Positions 32,844 through 42,462 are shown, counted from the first letter of the stretch. The stretch: DNA of 43,628 nt from JANXLS01 sp038227045 (GCA_038227045.1 JBBRQD010000042.1:1-43628); one strand, 5' to 3'. A program made the numbers and translations. Notes: generated by a model not told the origin, from the letters alone.

Positions 32844-33992
32844 ATGCTAAAGTTTCAAATTGTGACAGTTTTGTGGGTCGCATTGATCGCTGGAGGACTT
32901 GCTGCGGCGGACCGGACGTCTGCCGACGCATACCTCGTCAGCGCTCCGGCGCTCGTTAAAGACGGAAATTACAAAACCCTTGAAGATATGTGCAAGCGCG
33001 CGCTGCAGGCCGACGAAACGTGCCCGGAGGCGCACTTTAACATGGGCTTGTGCCTCGAGAAAAACGGCAAGCTGCGTGAGGCGCTGAAGGAATTTCAAAA
33101 CGCCGCAACCGTGGCTGCAAAAGAAAAGGACGCGGTTCTGGCTTCAAAGGCGACCACCGCCGCCAAACGGGTAGGCGTCGGTTTCATCGAACTGGACGCG
33201 TTGGATACAAAACTCGCCGAAAAGCTGCAAAAACTCGGCGACGAAGCGCTCGAAGCCGGACAATTGGAGACTGCAAGACAAGCCTACGCGGCCGTGGTCG
33301 TGCTGCTCCCCGAAAATGTAAAAGCCAAAGAATCCCTCGAAAAAACGACGACGGCAATCACGGAACGCGGCGATCCGGTCAAATCCAAAGTGGCCGCCGC
33401 GATGCTCGCCGAAGTCTGGTACAAACTGGGAATCGGAAAAAGGGACGAGGCCACCGTGACCGCCAAGGCACTTTCGGCCCGATTCAATGATACGGAATTC
33501 GGCAGCGAGGCCGCCGCATTGCTCGAACGCGATTTCGCCGCGCCGAAGAAAGACGAAGTCGCCAAACTGTCGCTGAAATTAAAAGAACAGAACGCAAAGA
33601 TTTTGGCCTCCGCAAAACCGGTAACGCCCGTCGGAACGACCCCATCAACAACGGACACGAGACCGTCGACTGAATCCGCAAGACGGGGCGTGGATGTCGA
33701 AGCCGTTGAAAAAGCCGCCGACGAAGACACCAAGAAGATGGCGAAGGATGCCTTGGTTCCCGCTTTCAAAGACGCTCATCAAAAGGGCAAATCGTTCTAT
33801 TCCAAGGCAACGCCCGGGTCCGCCGGCAATCAAGAAAACGTTGCGCACGCGCTCGAACAGTTCATCAAAGCGGAAAGCATCTACCAGCGCATTGAATCCG
33901 AGAATCTCAGCGACGGCGATCTTGCGGCCATTTCGAAGGAATCCTCCATGCTGCGCTATGGCTGCATGAAGATGACGATTTTGGGACACTAG
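32844..33992 (+). CDS. exported TPR-like protein 1
   Basis: This 382-residue protein is predicted to be exported: signal peptide 1-21 (MLKFQIVTVLWVALIAGGLA, cut before DRTSAD). TPR-like helices follow, such as CPEAHFNMGLCLEKNGKLREA and then LKEFQNAATVA (about 50-85) and TARQAYAAVVVLLPENVKAKE. A Thr/Pro/Ser-rich linker (about 262-285, TPVGTTPSTTDTRPSTES) leads to a C-terminal helical region. Its start closely resembles the next gene (both mature N-termini read ADRT-S/T-AD). No catalytic motif is seen; a scaffold or binding role is likely. GGGAA is a weak ribosome site. I cannot name the family. Confidence 0.75.
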   Translation: MLKFQIVTVLWVALIAGGLAAADRTSADAYLVSAPALVKDGNYKTLEDMCKRALQADETCPEAHFNMGLCLEKNGKLREALKEFQNAATVAAKEKDAVLASKATTAAKRVGVGFIELDALDTKLAEKLQKLGDEALEAGQLETARQAYAAVVVLLPENVKAKESLEKTTTAITERGDPVKSKVAAAMLAEVWYKLGIGKRDEATVTAKALSARFNDTEFGSEAAALLERDFAAPKKDEVAKLSLKLKEQNAKILASAKPVTPVGTTPSTTDTRPSTESARRGVDVEAVEKAADEDTKKMAKDALVPAFKDAHQKGKSFYSKATPGSAGNQENVAHALEQFIKAESIYQRIESENLSDGDLAAISKESSMLRYGCMKMTILGH

Positions 33993-34044
33993 AAAAAAGT
34001 GCGGTTTTTGGTGAAACCACACACATTACAATCAGGAGTATGCC

Positions 34045-35238
34045 ATGAAAGTCATGATTTTTATCTGTGCCATTTTTGTTTTTGCGGCGAGTGGATTCGG
34101 CGATGCCCGCGCGGCGGACCGCACCACGGCGGATTCGCTGGCGCTGAGCGGCGCGACGCTTGCGGCGAAAGGCAACACGGTGCAAGCCAAAGAAATGCTC
34201 TATAAAGCGCTGGCCAACGACGAGAATTGCCCTGATGCGATTTTTGAATTGGCCAAGCTTTTCGACAAAGAGAATGCCGCGACGACGGCGGGCGATTTTT
34301 ATCAGCGCGCATCGGTGCTGATGGCTCAAGAAAACAAACCGGCGACGACCGCGAAACGCGCCGAAGCCGATCGGCGGGTCAAAGCGCTGAACCCCTTCGC
34401 GTCCCGATTCAGCGCGATTTTCGAGGAATACGCGCAGGATCTCGACAAAATGGTGAAGAAAATACCGGACACCGCAACGACAGACGCCGCCGCCGCGCGC
34501 GTGGCCGAATTAAAATTGTCCAACGTCATAACGCCTGAAAAAATGCCCAAGTTTTATGCTACCGTTCAGGCGCAAAAGGCGGCCGAAGCGGCTGCGGCAG
34601 CCGCAGCGGTCGCGGCGGCGAAGAGGCCCAAGACCGCCAGAGACTTTTTCGACCACGATACCACCCCCGCCAAAGTGGTCACCAACGTGCCGCCGGAAGT
34701 GGAGCGCGAATTGAAGGCGCTGGGCTGGGGCACGATCACCGGAACATGGGTCAAGAAATCGGCGAATGTGTACGAAGTGACCGATGGAAAACTGGAGGCT
34801 GCGAAAATCAATGGCGGAATCGACGTGGGGATCCAAAAAGGAGTGACGGGATCGGTGAAAGTAGCCGTCCGAAACGATTTTGCGTCCAATGAAAGCACTA
34901 GCAGTAGCAGCATCAGCAGCATGAGCGACTATAATTTTTCGGGCTATGGTGCTTTAATCAAACCCAAGCAATGCAAATTTTACGCCCCAGCCGGGTACAC
35001 GGGCTTTACCTTCAATGGATCCAAAGCGGAACCGAGCATGGCGAGAAGCGAAGCTCTGCCGGACGCAAACCCCAAAAGTCACGTGCTGGTCACGATCAAT
35101 GAAGGGGCGCTGGAAGTGTCGCTCAACGAAAAGAAATGGATTAAATACAAGGACGACAAACTGCCCCGCAGCGGACCGTTTGTGATCGAAATCAAAGGCA
35201 CCGCAACCCTCGAAAATCCGCGTTGCGCCGGGCAGTAA
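34045..35238 (+). CDS. exported TPR-like protein 2 with C-terminal beta domain
   Basis: This 397-residue protein has a signal peptide (1-23, ending ARA), then ADRTTADSLALSG and one to two TPR-like units (CPDAIFELAKLFDKENAA) like those of the gene before it. An Ala-rich stretch (about 176-192) and a DFFDHDTT linker lead to a beta-rich domain (about 220-390: GWGTITGTWVKKSANVYEVT, GYGALIKP, YTGFTFNG). That order, 'G.W....g.y....G.L.a', recalls concanavalin-like/DUF1080-type sugar-binding domains. A Ser-rich run (STSSSSISSMS) lies inside it. AGGAG precedes the ATG. The gap to the first TPR gene is 52 bp, so the two are probably co-transcribed; they seem to be paralogues that gained different ends. 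Confidence 0.77.
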   Translation: MKVMIFICAIFVFAASGFGDARAADRTTADSLALSGATLAAKGNTVQAKEMLYKALANDENCPDAIFELAKLFDKENAATTAGDFYQRASVLMAQENKPATTAKRAEADRRVKALNPFASRFSAIFEEYAQDLDKMVKKIPDTATTDAAAARVAELKLSNVITPEKMPKFYATVQAQKAAEAAAAAAAVAAAKRPKTARDFFDHDTTPAKVVTNVPPEVERELKALGWGTITGTWVKKSANVYEVTDGKLEAAKINGGIDVGIQKGVTGSVKVAVRNDFASNESTSSSSISSMSDYNFSGYGALIKPKQCKFYAPAGYTGFTFNGSKAEPSMARSEALPDANPKSHVLVTINEGALEVSLNEKKWIKYKDDKLPRSGPFVIEIKGTATLENPRCAGQ

Positions 35239-35254
35239 AAGAGAAAATGGAAGT

Positions 35255-35387
35255 GGGTGGCCCAGCCCTCGGGCTGGGTGCCTTCGGCACAAGAAGCCCC
35301 GCCTAAATCGCGCGTTATCTTTGAATTTCTGAGACAAGGGTGAGGCTTCTTGTGCCTGTGGCGCCCACCCCGAGGGGTGGGCCACCC
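35255..35387. repeat. palindromic intergenic repeat, 44-base arms
   Basis: Left arm 35255-35298 (GGGTGGCCCAGCCCTCGGGC...) and right arm 35344-35387 (...GGGGTGGGCCACCC) pair imperfectly with a loop of about 45 bases. It lies between convergent genes and could end transcription from both. Confidence 0.88.
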
Positions 35388-35405
35388 AGTTAAATCTCTC
35401 CCCAA

Positions 35406-36671
35406 TTACGCAGTCAAATACGGAATTGTCATCGGTCCTTCCGGCAGCACGGCGATGGGCGCATCGGGACCGATTCGCTTCAATTCTTCCACAATGCTTT
35501 TCGCGATGTCCGGCACCGGTTCGAGATGCGCGCGGCGCGTTTCCGCATCTGAAATCTCACTGAACAAACCCACGCGCGCGCGGATCAGAATCAGCGCCAG
35601 CAACTGCGCCTGCCACTGGTCGAAGACGGCGTATCCCGGCGCATGAATCGTGTCGAGAATGGCTTGCGCCGATGCGTGATCGAAAAGCATTTTCTTAAAA
35701 TTGCCGTGCTCGGGGAAGCCGTCGTTGCAACGCGACGCGGCGAGAATCAAGCCGCCGTCCTGAACGATCTGCGCCGCCGCCGACATGCCTTTCACAGCCT
35801 GATACACATTCTGATCCAGCGGATAACCGCCGTTCGTGGTGATCACAATCGGAAACGGTTTCGGGCACGCGGCCATTGCCGTGGCCTTCGCGAATGCGCA
35901 GCCTTGCGCATGAGCCGCGCGCACATCGCCGCAGAAATAGCGCGTGATTTCTTTCTTTCGATTGAGCGTGACGTTGAGCAGAAAATCGATCGGCAGCAGC
36001 GAGCCGTTGGCGCGCACCTGATCCTGCGTCGGATTATTTTCCAGGACGCCCCAAGTGCTGCGCGGATCGCCGATGACCTGCGCGCGATGGTAATGCATGA
36101 TCGCGCCGATGTCCGCGACGGCGGGAAAGACGCCCTTGAATCCGCCCGAAAAACCGGCCATGAAATGCGGCTCGATGAAGCCCATCACGATGCGCCGGTC
36201 GGCTTCGACGTACTCCTTGTTGTAACACACGTCGCGGCCATCGGCGGTTTTGCCGGCGAACTTCATGGTCGCCGGATCGTGAGCGTTGTGGTTGACGACG
36301 TTGTAGTTCTTCAATATATCGGCGCCCACCATGCTCGCCAATTCCGCCGGCGTGTTTCCGCGGTGCGAGCCCGTTCCATTGACAATGGTAAAATTCGCGG
36401 CGGGCACGTGCGACAACTCGGCGAAGATCCACGGCAACAGGCGCGCGGTCGGCAATGGCCGCGTGATATCGGGAATGACGATCGCGACTTTCTCGCGCGC
36501 GCCGACCAAATCCTTGAGCGGCTTGTATTGAATCGGATTCCGCGCGGCGTCGCGAAACCCGGCGGCTTCGTCGGTCATGCCGTCGATGAATTTCGGCGCT
36601 AGGATCGTGACGTTGCTGGAGGGGATATCGACGGAGAGGCCGTTGGTGGAGTATTGAAGATGGATTTTCAA
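35406..36671 (-). CDS. larA: nickel-dependent lactate racemase family protein
   Basis: LarA uses a nickel-pincer nucleotide to racemise lactate; homologues act on other 2-hydroxyacids. The 421-residue product keeps all expected residues: D68 and R71 in PDITRPLP, H103 in GTGSHRG, H128 in NHNAHD, H169 in EPHFMAGF, K179 in SGGFKG (the cofactor-binding lysine) and H195 in IMHYHR. Each lies about five residues before its counterpart in the Lactobacillus enzyme. The exact 2-hydroxyacid is unknown. The start is a TTG at 36671 with a weak ribosome site. The cofactor genes larB/C/E are not in the window. A degenerate relative is at 24394-25557. Confidence 0.88.
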   Translation of the reverse strand: MKIHLQYSTNGLSVDIPSSNVTILAPKFIDGMTDEAAGFRDAARNPIQYKPLKDLVGAREKVAIVIPDITRPLPTARLLPWIFAELSHVPAANFTIVNGTGSHRGNTPAELASMVGADILKNYNVVNHNAHDPATMKFAGKTADGRDVCYNKEYVEADRRIVMGFIEPHFMAGFSGGFKGVFPAVADIGAIMHYHRAQVIGDPRSTWGVLENNPTQDQVRANGSLLPIDFLLNVTLNRKKEITRYFCGDVRAAHAQGCAFAKATAMAACPKPFPIVITTNGGYPLDQNVYQAVKGMSAAAQIVQDGGLILAASRCNDGFPEHGNFKKMLFDHASAQAILDTIHAPGYAVFDQWQAQLLALILIRARVGLFSEISDAETRRAHLEPVPDIAKSIVEELKRIGPDAPIAVLPEGPMTIPYLTA

Positions 36672-36704
36672 GCTCGATGGCTTTCTGCGCGATGTGTTAG
36701 AAGG

Positions 36705-37370
36705 CTATTTTTTCAGCCGGCTCAATTCTTCTTTCAAACGAGCGAGTTCCGCTTCGGCGGCGTCTAGCTTCGAATCCATTTCCTCGTACCGAGGCACCAT
36801 CTTGCCCGTTCGCGGATCGATCACTCGCAATAGCCCTGGCGTTCGAGAAGAAAATTTTAATCGCAACTCTTCACTGAGCAGATTGCCTTCTGCGTCGGGC
36901 ACGATTTCAACGTAGACACCGCGTTGCAATCGGAAGCCCCGCAATACAGGGGTCAGGAATTCGCCTAGCGGATCGAAGAGGAAATATTCCTTTACGCCCA
37001 GCTCTTCGCAAATCGTTTTCTTTTTGCCCAGATCGAGCATCTTCGAACTTGCGGATGTAATTTCAAAGACGACCGCTGGCACATGTCCGCCTTCTTCCCA
37101 TACTTTGTATGTGCGCCGCTTCTTTTTTTCGACGCCTTTCACCACATAGACATCCGGCGAAATGACCGCCTTGGGATGGTCTTTCTTGTAGTACAGAAAA
37201 TTGTCCATCGCCACGTAAATGTCGCGGTCGGCCTTAAAGAAACTGCGCAGCGCTTCAAAAAGCCCGATGGTTTCGTGTGCGTGGAAGTCGGTTTCGCCCA
37301 AAGGTTCCTCGTCCCTTTCCGGATAGAAAATCTCCGGCTTCTTGAGTTTTGGACGCAGTGTCGCGATCAT
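36705..37370 (-). CDS. Uma2-family PD-(D/E)XK nuclease-like protein
   Basis: This 221-residue protein is of the Uma2/DUF820 family, which is abundant in cyanobacteria and planctomycetes and has a restriction-endonuclease fold but no proven cellular role. The key block is ISPDVYVV (Asp), then VFEITSASS (Glu, PD-ExK type), and KKKTICEELGVKEYFLFDP with the lysine and the C-terminal fold strand. A Leu/Glu/Lys coiled coil ends it (AEAELARLKEELSRLKK). GGAG seven to eight bases upstream supports the ATG at 37370. It lies between larA and the esterase gene, 33 bp from larA. Confidence 0.85.
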   Translation of the reverse strand: MIATLRPKLKKPEIFYPERDEEPLGETDFHAHETIGLFEALRSFFKADRDIYVAMDNFLYYKKDHPKAVISPDVYVVKGVEKKKRRTYKVWEEGGHVPAVVFEITSASSKMLDLGKKKTICEELGVKEYFLFDPLGEFLTPVLRGFRLQRGVYVEIVPDAEGNLLSEELRLKFSSRTPGLLRVIDPRTGKMVPRYEEMDSKLDAAEAELARLKEELSRLKK

Positions 37371-37447
37371 TATTTTGCTCCAGCGGGGCGGACAGATAAC
37401 TCGCCACTTTTTTAATGGTAGCGTGCGGCATGTCATCAGGCAAGCGC

Positions 37448-39259
37448 TTACATCCTTGGCCCCGGCACAACCACCGGCGGCTTGCACGAACGCACGCCTT
37501 TTGCGTTCAGCTTGCGCGCAAAAATCCCCTTCATAGTCACTGCGTAAAGAGTGTCGAAATTCGAACCACCAAATGCAATGCCAAAAACATGCTCACGCAT
37601 AGGCAGCGTTAATATACCAACAACACGCCCGCCTTGATCCAAAATCTGGATGCCGTTTACGCTGGACACGTAAAGCCGGCCTTTACTATCCACAGCCGAC
37701 CCAAAAGCACGGCTATGGTCTTGTCCTTCGAGCGCTTGTAGTGAATAGAATGGCTCGGCATACTCCAACGTTCCATCTAACGCCACACGTGCCGATTGAA
37801 GTTCCCATTTCTCTGGAGCGATCGAAACGAGAAATCCTTGGTCGGGGGTGAAGCACAGAGAAAAATGAACGTCTCCGGAATAATCAAATTCTTTCTTTTC
37901 GCCACTCTTGAGGTTGACGATCATGATTTTTTTCGCGCCGGGGACTTCACAATACATTTCACCTTTTTGATTGACCGCCACCGCCGATATGTCGCGACCC
38001 AGATCTATAAGGGAATTCAACGAGCCATTCGCTTCCACGGCAAAAATGCGTTTTTGTGCGATCGCGAATAGTTTTCCATCCGGAGCAAACGCGATGTTTT
38101 CAAGAGGTTCCTTCGTGCCCGCATAAAGTGCCGCCTTGCCATTCGCATCGATTTTCTTGATGTCCATTGCGCCCTTTGCATTGGATTCGAGATAATAAAT
38201 ATTGCCATCATCATCCGCGGCAGCTCTGAAAACTGGCGGGGTCTCGATAGCCGCCACCTTCTTCCACCCCTCATCCGCAATCAATACTTCAAAAATCCCG
38301 CGCGGATCAAGCTTCTCCGGCCGTTTTCCGGCCACCGGTTCAGTGCGCCAGAGCCAGCGCATTGCGTCCGGAAAATTCACGCCGAGCTGTTTGCCGTTGT
38401 GGCCGTCGTGCCCTTGCAGGAAAAAATAATCGTAGCCCATGAAGCGGAATGCGGCGGCCATGTCCATGTTGGCGTGCCACCAGCTTCCGACGAAAATGTC
38501 GAGGTCGTGGTCGCCGTCCTGCATGTAAATGCGGATCGGTTTCGGCTCCATCTTGCGGATCAGATCCGGGTAGGCGTTGCAGCCGTGAATGCTGGTGAAA
38601 CTGCCGATGCCGCTGACTACTTTGCCGAAGACATCCGGCCGCTCCCATGCCGCCGTGAACGCGCAACTGCCGCCGGAACTCTGCCCGCACAGCGCGCGGC
38701 CCGCCGGGTCCTGCGTGAGCTTGTACTTTTTCTCGACTTCCGGCAGGATTTCTTCGATCAGAAAGCGCGCGTAGCGGTCGCCCATCGAATCGTATTCGAA
38801 GGAACGATTCTGCCTCGGTTGCTTGACCGGTCGCTTTTCTTTCTTCGCCGGTGCGCCGTCTTTGCCGGGAACTTCCACTTCAATCGTGCTCATATCCGTC
38901 GAGGGCAGCACGCCGGGATTGATGAATATGCCGATGGTGACGGGCAGCTCTTTTTTGTGGATGAGATTGTCGAAGACAACCGGCACGCGCATCTCGCCGG
39001 TGGCGCTGACGGGCCCGCCGCCATCCTGAAAAACCATCACGTTCGCGGGCGTCGCCGGATCGTATTGCGCCGGGACATAAATCCACCAATCGCGCTCCGT
39101 GCCGGGAAAGATCTTGCTGAGCCATCTCGGCTGCTGCTCGACCTTGCCTTTTGGAACGCCCTCGTGGTATTCAGAATCCGGGCCGTGCTTAAATTCTTCA
39201 CCCGCAAAGGAACAGATCGAAAGACACAACGCAAACAAAACGGTCGCCGCAATTCTCAT
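37448..39259 (-). CDS. exported esterase fused to SMP-30/gluconolactonase-like propeller
   Basis: This 603-residue exported protein has a signal peptide (1-19). The first part (about 40-315) is an esterase of the Fes/PHB-depolymerase type: RDWWIYVPAQYDP, VMVFQDGGG, the nucleophile elbow GQSSGGS (Ser195), and the likely acid and base in YMQDGDHDLD and LQGHDGHNG. The second part (about 318-595) is a beta-propeller like SMP-30/gluconolactonase (VFRAAADDDGNIYYLES, IAFAPDGKLFAIAQ, SAVDSKGRLYVSS). Both parts suit breakdown of plant- or polysaccharide-derived esters and lactones outside the cytoplasm. Single-domain versions of both parts are common in planctomycetes; I cannot judge how rare this fusion is. 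Confidence 0.82.
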   Translation of the reverse strand: MRIAATVLFALCLSICSFAGEEFKHGPDSEYHEGVPKGKVEQQPRWLSKIFPGTERDWWIYVPAQYDPATPANVMVFQDGGGPVSATGEMRVPVVFDNLIHKKELPVTIGIFINPGVLPSTDMSTIEVEVPGKDGAPAKKEKRPVKQPRQNRSFEYDSMGDRYARFLIEEILPEVEKKYKLTQDPAGRALCGQSSGGSCAFTAAWERPDVFGKVVSGIGSFTSIHGCNAYPDLIRKMEPKPIRIYMQDGDHDLDIFVGSWWHANMDMAAAFRFMGYDYFFLQGHDGHNGKQLGVNFPDAMRWLWRTEPVAGKRPEKLDPRGIFEVLIADEGWKKVAAIETPPVFRAAADDDGNIYYLESNAKGAMDIKKIDANGKAALYAGTKEPLENIAFAPDGKLFAIAQKRIFAVEANGSLNSLIDLGRDISAVAVNQKGEMYCEVPGAKKIMIVNLKSGEKKEFDYSGDVHFSLCFTPDQGFLVSIAPEKWELQSARVALDGTLEYAEPFYSLQALEGQDHSRAFGSAVDSKGRLYVSSVNGIQILDQGGRVVGILTLPMREHVFGIAFGGSNFDTLYAVTMKGIFARKLNAKGVRSCKPPVVVPGPRM

Positions 39260-39286
39260 CTTCAGACTCCCTCAACCAACACCCAA

Positions 39287-39320
39287 AATTATTCGCGCAA
39301 ATTCGCGTGAATTCGCGGTT
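39287..39320. repeat. short CGCGAATTCGCG-type repeat unit
   Basis: ATTATTCGCGCAAATTCGCG and the following TGAATTCGCGGTTAAA form repeated TTCGCG units with local dyad symmetry. They resemble the unit inside 21753-21853. It lies between the CxxCH protein stop and the esterase start on the minus strand. Confidence 0.6.
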
Positions 39321-39340
39321 AAAAAATCTTCGCCGTTCCC

Positions 39341-42300
39341 TCACTTCGTCCCATCGCTCTGCAAGAACGACACCAAGTCAATTATTTCTTGCTCTTTTAA
39401 CGTATCCAAAATCCCTTCTGGCATCATCGATGTTTCGATGCGCTTCTTCGACTTCACGTCGCTCTTTGAAATTGTGACCAGTTCGTTTGGCGTGATCATA
39501 TCGAACGTTTTGTCGCGGACGTTTCGTTCGATGCCGGTGATCATGCGGCCGTCGTTCGTTTTGACCACCGTGACCTGGTATTCGAATGGGACGAGCGCGT
39601 TGGGATCGACGACGTTGAGCATCAGGTAATCGAGATTGGCGCGCCCGGAACCCGTCAAGTCGGGGCCGACTTTGCCGCCTTCGCCGAAGAGCGTGTGGCA
39701 GTTGTAGCAGGTCTTCTTGAACACATCGCGGCCGCGTTTCACGTCCGACGCTTGCGGGCCGGCGCTCTTGACCACCTTTGTGTATTTTGCGATGCTGGCC
39801 TTGAGCGATTCGGAAGTCTGCTTCATTCCGCCCCAATTGGTTTTGATCCATTCATTCAGTTCCGGCACGTTCGCGTTTTCAAGATAGCGGAGCGTAAAGG
39901 CATTCAAATCCTCCTTCGGCACGGTCTTGTTCTTGAGCGCCTCCAGCAGCGCGCGCGCATTGGCCGGCCGCGCGCCCAGCGTGTACAGCGCGTCGGTCTT
40001 CTCGGCGAGCGTGAGCTTCGAATAAATCGCAAGGACCGCTTCGCCGGTCTTCGGGTCGTCGAAGACCGCCAGTCCGCGCAATGCCGCGCCGCGCAAGGCA
40101 GGTTCGTTGAGCAGATCGAGAAGCACTGCCGGCGCTTTCGCCGCATGTGCTTGAACGATCAATTCGATGGCCGACTCGCGGTCCTTCAAATTCGCTTTCG
40201 CGTCTGCGGCCATCCCGACGCACTTTTCGAGCGCGGACTCGTCGCCGAAGATAAAGGCGACTTTCATCGCGAGCTTGCGCACTTCAGCGTTGGGGCTGGC
40301 GTTGAGTTTTTCGCTCAGCGCTTTCCACGCAAAAGGCGCTTTCACATCGCGCTGGCCTTTCAACGCCGTCGCGATTCCGGCCAGGATGCTTGCAGGCGCG
40401 GCGTCCAATTCGGCGACGACATTTGCCGCGGCGCCGGATGCCTTCGCCTTTTCGGCGTCCTCCAATGCAAAGGTCAGCAGATCGACGCCGCCACCCGGAC
40501 TGAGTTCCGTCGCACGCCGCGCGGAAAATTCGCGCACCAGCGGAATGGATCCGCGCAGCCCAATCAAGGGCGCGCGCGTCGGGTTCGCTGGAATCAGTGG
40601 CTCAAGCGCGTACCAGTACATCAACGGCAGATTCTTATCGAGCGAGTCTTGCGGGTGCGACAACAGCCCTTTTAATATTTCGGCGCGCGAAACGCCGCCG
40701 GGTGGCGCATTGAATTCGGTGGGTAACTTTTGCACCGCCGACGCGAGATGCAGCCGCACCATTGCGGATGGATCGTCTTTGGCCAGCTTTGAAAACTTAG
40801 CCAGCGCCTTTTCTGACGGCGCGCTGGTATCGACCAGCAGCCGCACCGCCCAAGAGCGAATGTTGTCGTCGGAATGGTCGAGTTGTTTGGCCAGGAAGTC
40901 CTCCGGCGCAGCGCCGATCCCATGCAGCGCCCATAGCGCGCGGAGTTTTCGCGGAACGTCCAGATTTTCGTCGTACATTTTCAGCAGCGCGGGCGCCGTT
41001 TCCGGTTTGAGCGTTCCAGCCGACGCGCGCTCTTCCAAAACCCGTCGCGCATGTCGGACGAACCAGTCGTTTTTGTGCAATTGCAGTTTCACCAGCTCGT
41101 CGTCGGAGAGTTTCGAAATTTCGCCGCTCCATGGTATGAGTGTGCCGTAGGCCATTCTGAAAATGCGCCCGGTTGATTTCAAATCGCCGGAATGGCATTC
41201 GCCGCCCTGGTTCCAATCGGCGAAAAAGACGCTGCCGTCCGGGCCGGATTTGATTGTCGTACCGCGAAACAATTCGTCGTTGGCGAAGAGAATATCCGCG
41301 CCGTGTGTCGCGACATAGCCCGAGCCTTTGCGGCGCAGTATGTCGTTGTTAATGCGGTTGCCGTGCGTGTTGAGCGTAAAGAACGTGTTGCGGTATTTGT
41401 CGGGCCAATTGTCGCCGGAATAAATCATCGCGCCGCAGTGCGAATGTCCGCCGCCGGTGGCGTCGTGCGCGCCTTTGCCGCCGCGCGACGTTGTCCAGCT
41501 TCCGCCCGCCCAATGAATGTGATCCGCGCACATTTCGATCAGATCGTACGTGTACTTATTGTAGTCCTCGCCGAACATGCGCTGCGTGTGCATCCCTGGA
41601 ATCACGTGCCACAAATGCCCGATCACGGTGTTGCAGATGAACATCTGCCCCCAGTCGTCGTAGTCGATGCCCCACGGATTAGTCGTGCCATGCAGCACCG
41701 TTTCGAAAATTTTCTTCGTCGGATGATAGCGCCACACACCGCAGTTGATTGGAATGCGTTCTTCGTCCGGAGTGCCCGGCTTGCCGACGCGCCCCGGCCC
41801 GGTGATCCCACTGCAGCCGTACAGCCAGCCGTCCGGCCCCCACGTCAGCGAATTGATGACGTTGTGTTTCCCGCCGGTGCCCCAGCCGTCGAGCACGACC
41901 TGCGGCTCGCCGGGCGTGTCGTCGTCCTTGAGCGGGATGAAAAATAAATTCGGCGCGCAACACACCCAGACACCGCCGAATCCCAGCGCGAATCCGGAGA
42001 GGTAATTGCCCTTGTCCCAAAACACCGTGCGCTTGTCGAAATGTCCATCGTGTTTGGTGTCTTCGAAAATCAGAATGCGATCGTGCCCTTCCGCTTTCCA
42101 GACGGGATAGGACACGAATTCAGCGACCCACAGCCGCCCGCGGTCGTCGAATTCGAACGCCGCCGGCTGCACCAAATCCGGTTCGCCGGCGATGAGCGAC
42201 ACGTTGAAGCCCTCGGGAACCTTCATCGCCTTCGCGGCGTCTTGAGGCGAGAGAATGGAGGCGGGTTCGGCGGAGAGCGCGATTGAAAAGACACATGCGG

Positions 42301-42346
42301 CGAGGATCGAAAGGCTCGTCGATGCGAGGGGGAAACGGTTGATCAT
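39341..42346 (-). CDS. PVC-type CxxCH haem-binding protein with propeller and HEAT-like repeats
   Basis: This 1001-residue exported protein is of the putative membrane-bound dehydrogenase/PVC-type haem-binding family, typical of Planctomycetota, Verrucomicrobiota and relatives. A signal peptide (1-25, ending ALSAEP) precedes a glucose/sorbosone-dehydrogenase-like propeller (about 40-400: VPEGFNVSLIAGEPDLVQP, FDDRGRLWVAEFVSYP, LTWGPDGWLYG). A long helical HEAT-like region follows (about 410-850). A c-type cytochrome domain has CYNCH (880-884) with DLTGSGRANLDYLMLNVVDP. The final GILDTLKEQEIIDLVSFLQSD is a common end of this family. It probably oxidises a sugar or alcohol and passes electrons to a c-haem. 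AAGGATC eight bases upstream supports the ATG at 42346; the frame open to 42478 has no support. Confidence 0.92.
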   Translation of the reverse strand: MINRFPLASTSLSILAACVFSIALSAEPASILSPQDAAKAMKVPEGFNVSLIAGEPDLVQPAAFEFDDRGRLWVAEFVSYPVWKAEGHDRILIFEDTKHDGHFDKRTVFWDKGNYLSGFALGFGGVWVCCAPNLFFIPLKDDDTPGEPQVVLDGWGTGGKHNVINSLTWGPDGWLYGCSGITGPGRVGKPGTPDEERIPINCGVWRYHPTKKIFETVLHGTTNPWGIDYDDWGQMFICNTVIGHLWHVIPGMHTQRMFGEDYNKYTYDLIEMCADHIHWAGGSWTTSRGGKGAHDATGGGHSHCGAMIYSGDNWPDKYRNTFFTLNTHGNRINNDILRRKGSGYVATHGADILFANDELFRGTTIKSGPDGSVFFADWNQGGECHSGDLKSTGRIFRMAYGTLIPWSGEISKLSDDELVKLQLHKNDWFVRHARRVLEERASAGTLKPETAPALLKMYDENLDVPRKLRALWALHGIGAAPEDFLAKQLDHSDDNIRSWAVRLLVDTSAPSEKALAKFSKLAKDDPSAMVRLHLASAVQKLPTEFNAPPGGVSRAEILKGLLSHPQDSLDKNLPLMYWYALEPLIPANPTRAPLIGLRGSIPLVREFSARRATELSPGGGVDLLTFALEDAEKAKASGAAANVVAELDAAPASILAGIATALKGQRDVKAPFAWKALSEKLNASPNAEVRKLAMKVAFIFGDESALEKCVGMAADAKANLKDRESAIELIVQAHAAKAPAVLLDLLNEPALRGAALRGLAVFDDPKTGEAVLAIYSKLTLAEKTDALYTLGARPANARALLEALKNKTVPKEDLNAFTLRYLENANVPELNEWIKTNWGGMKQTSESLKASIAKYTKVVKSAGPQASDVKRGRDVFKKTCYNCHTLFGEGGKVGPDLTGSGRANLDYLMLNVVDPNALVPFEYQVTVVKTNDGRMITGIERNVRDKTFDMITPNELVTISKSDVKSKKRIETSMMPEGILDTLKEQEIIDLVSFLQSDGTK

Positions 42347-42462
42347 GCGAGATCCTTTATGGCAGATGGTTCTTGCGGAATAACGAATTGAAAACGCATA
42401 GTTTATACCCCACTGTTTGCAATACAAACGGCGTGAAAATAAATGGGACCGACTCAACAAGG

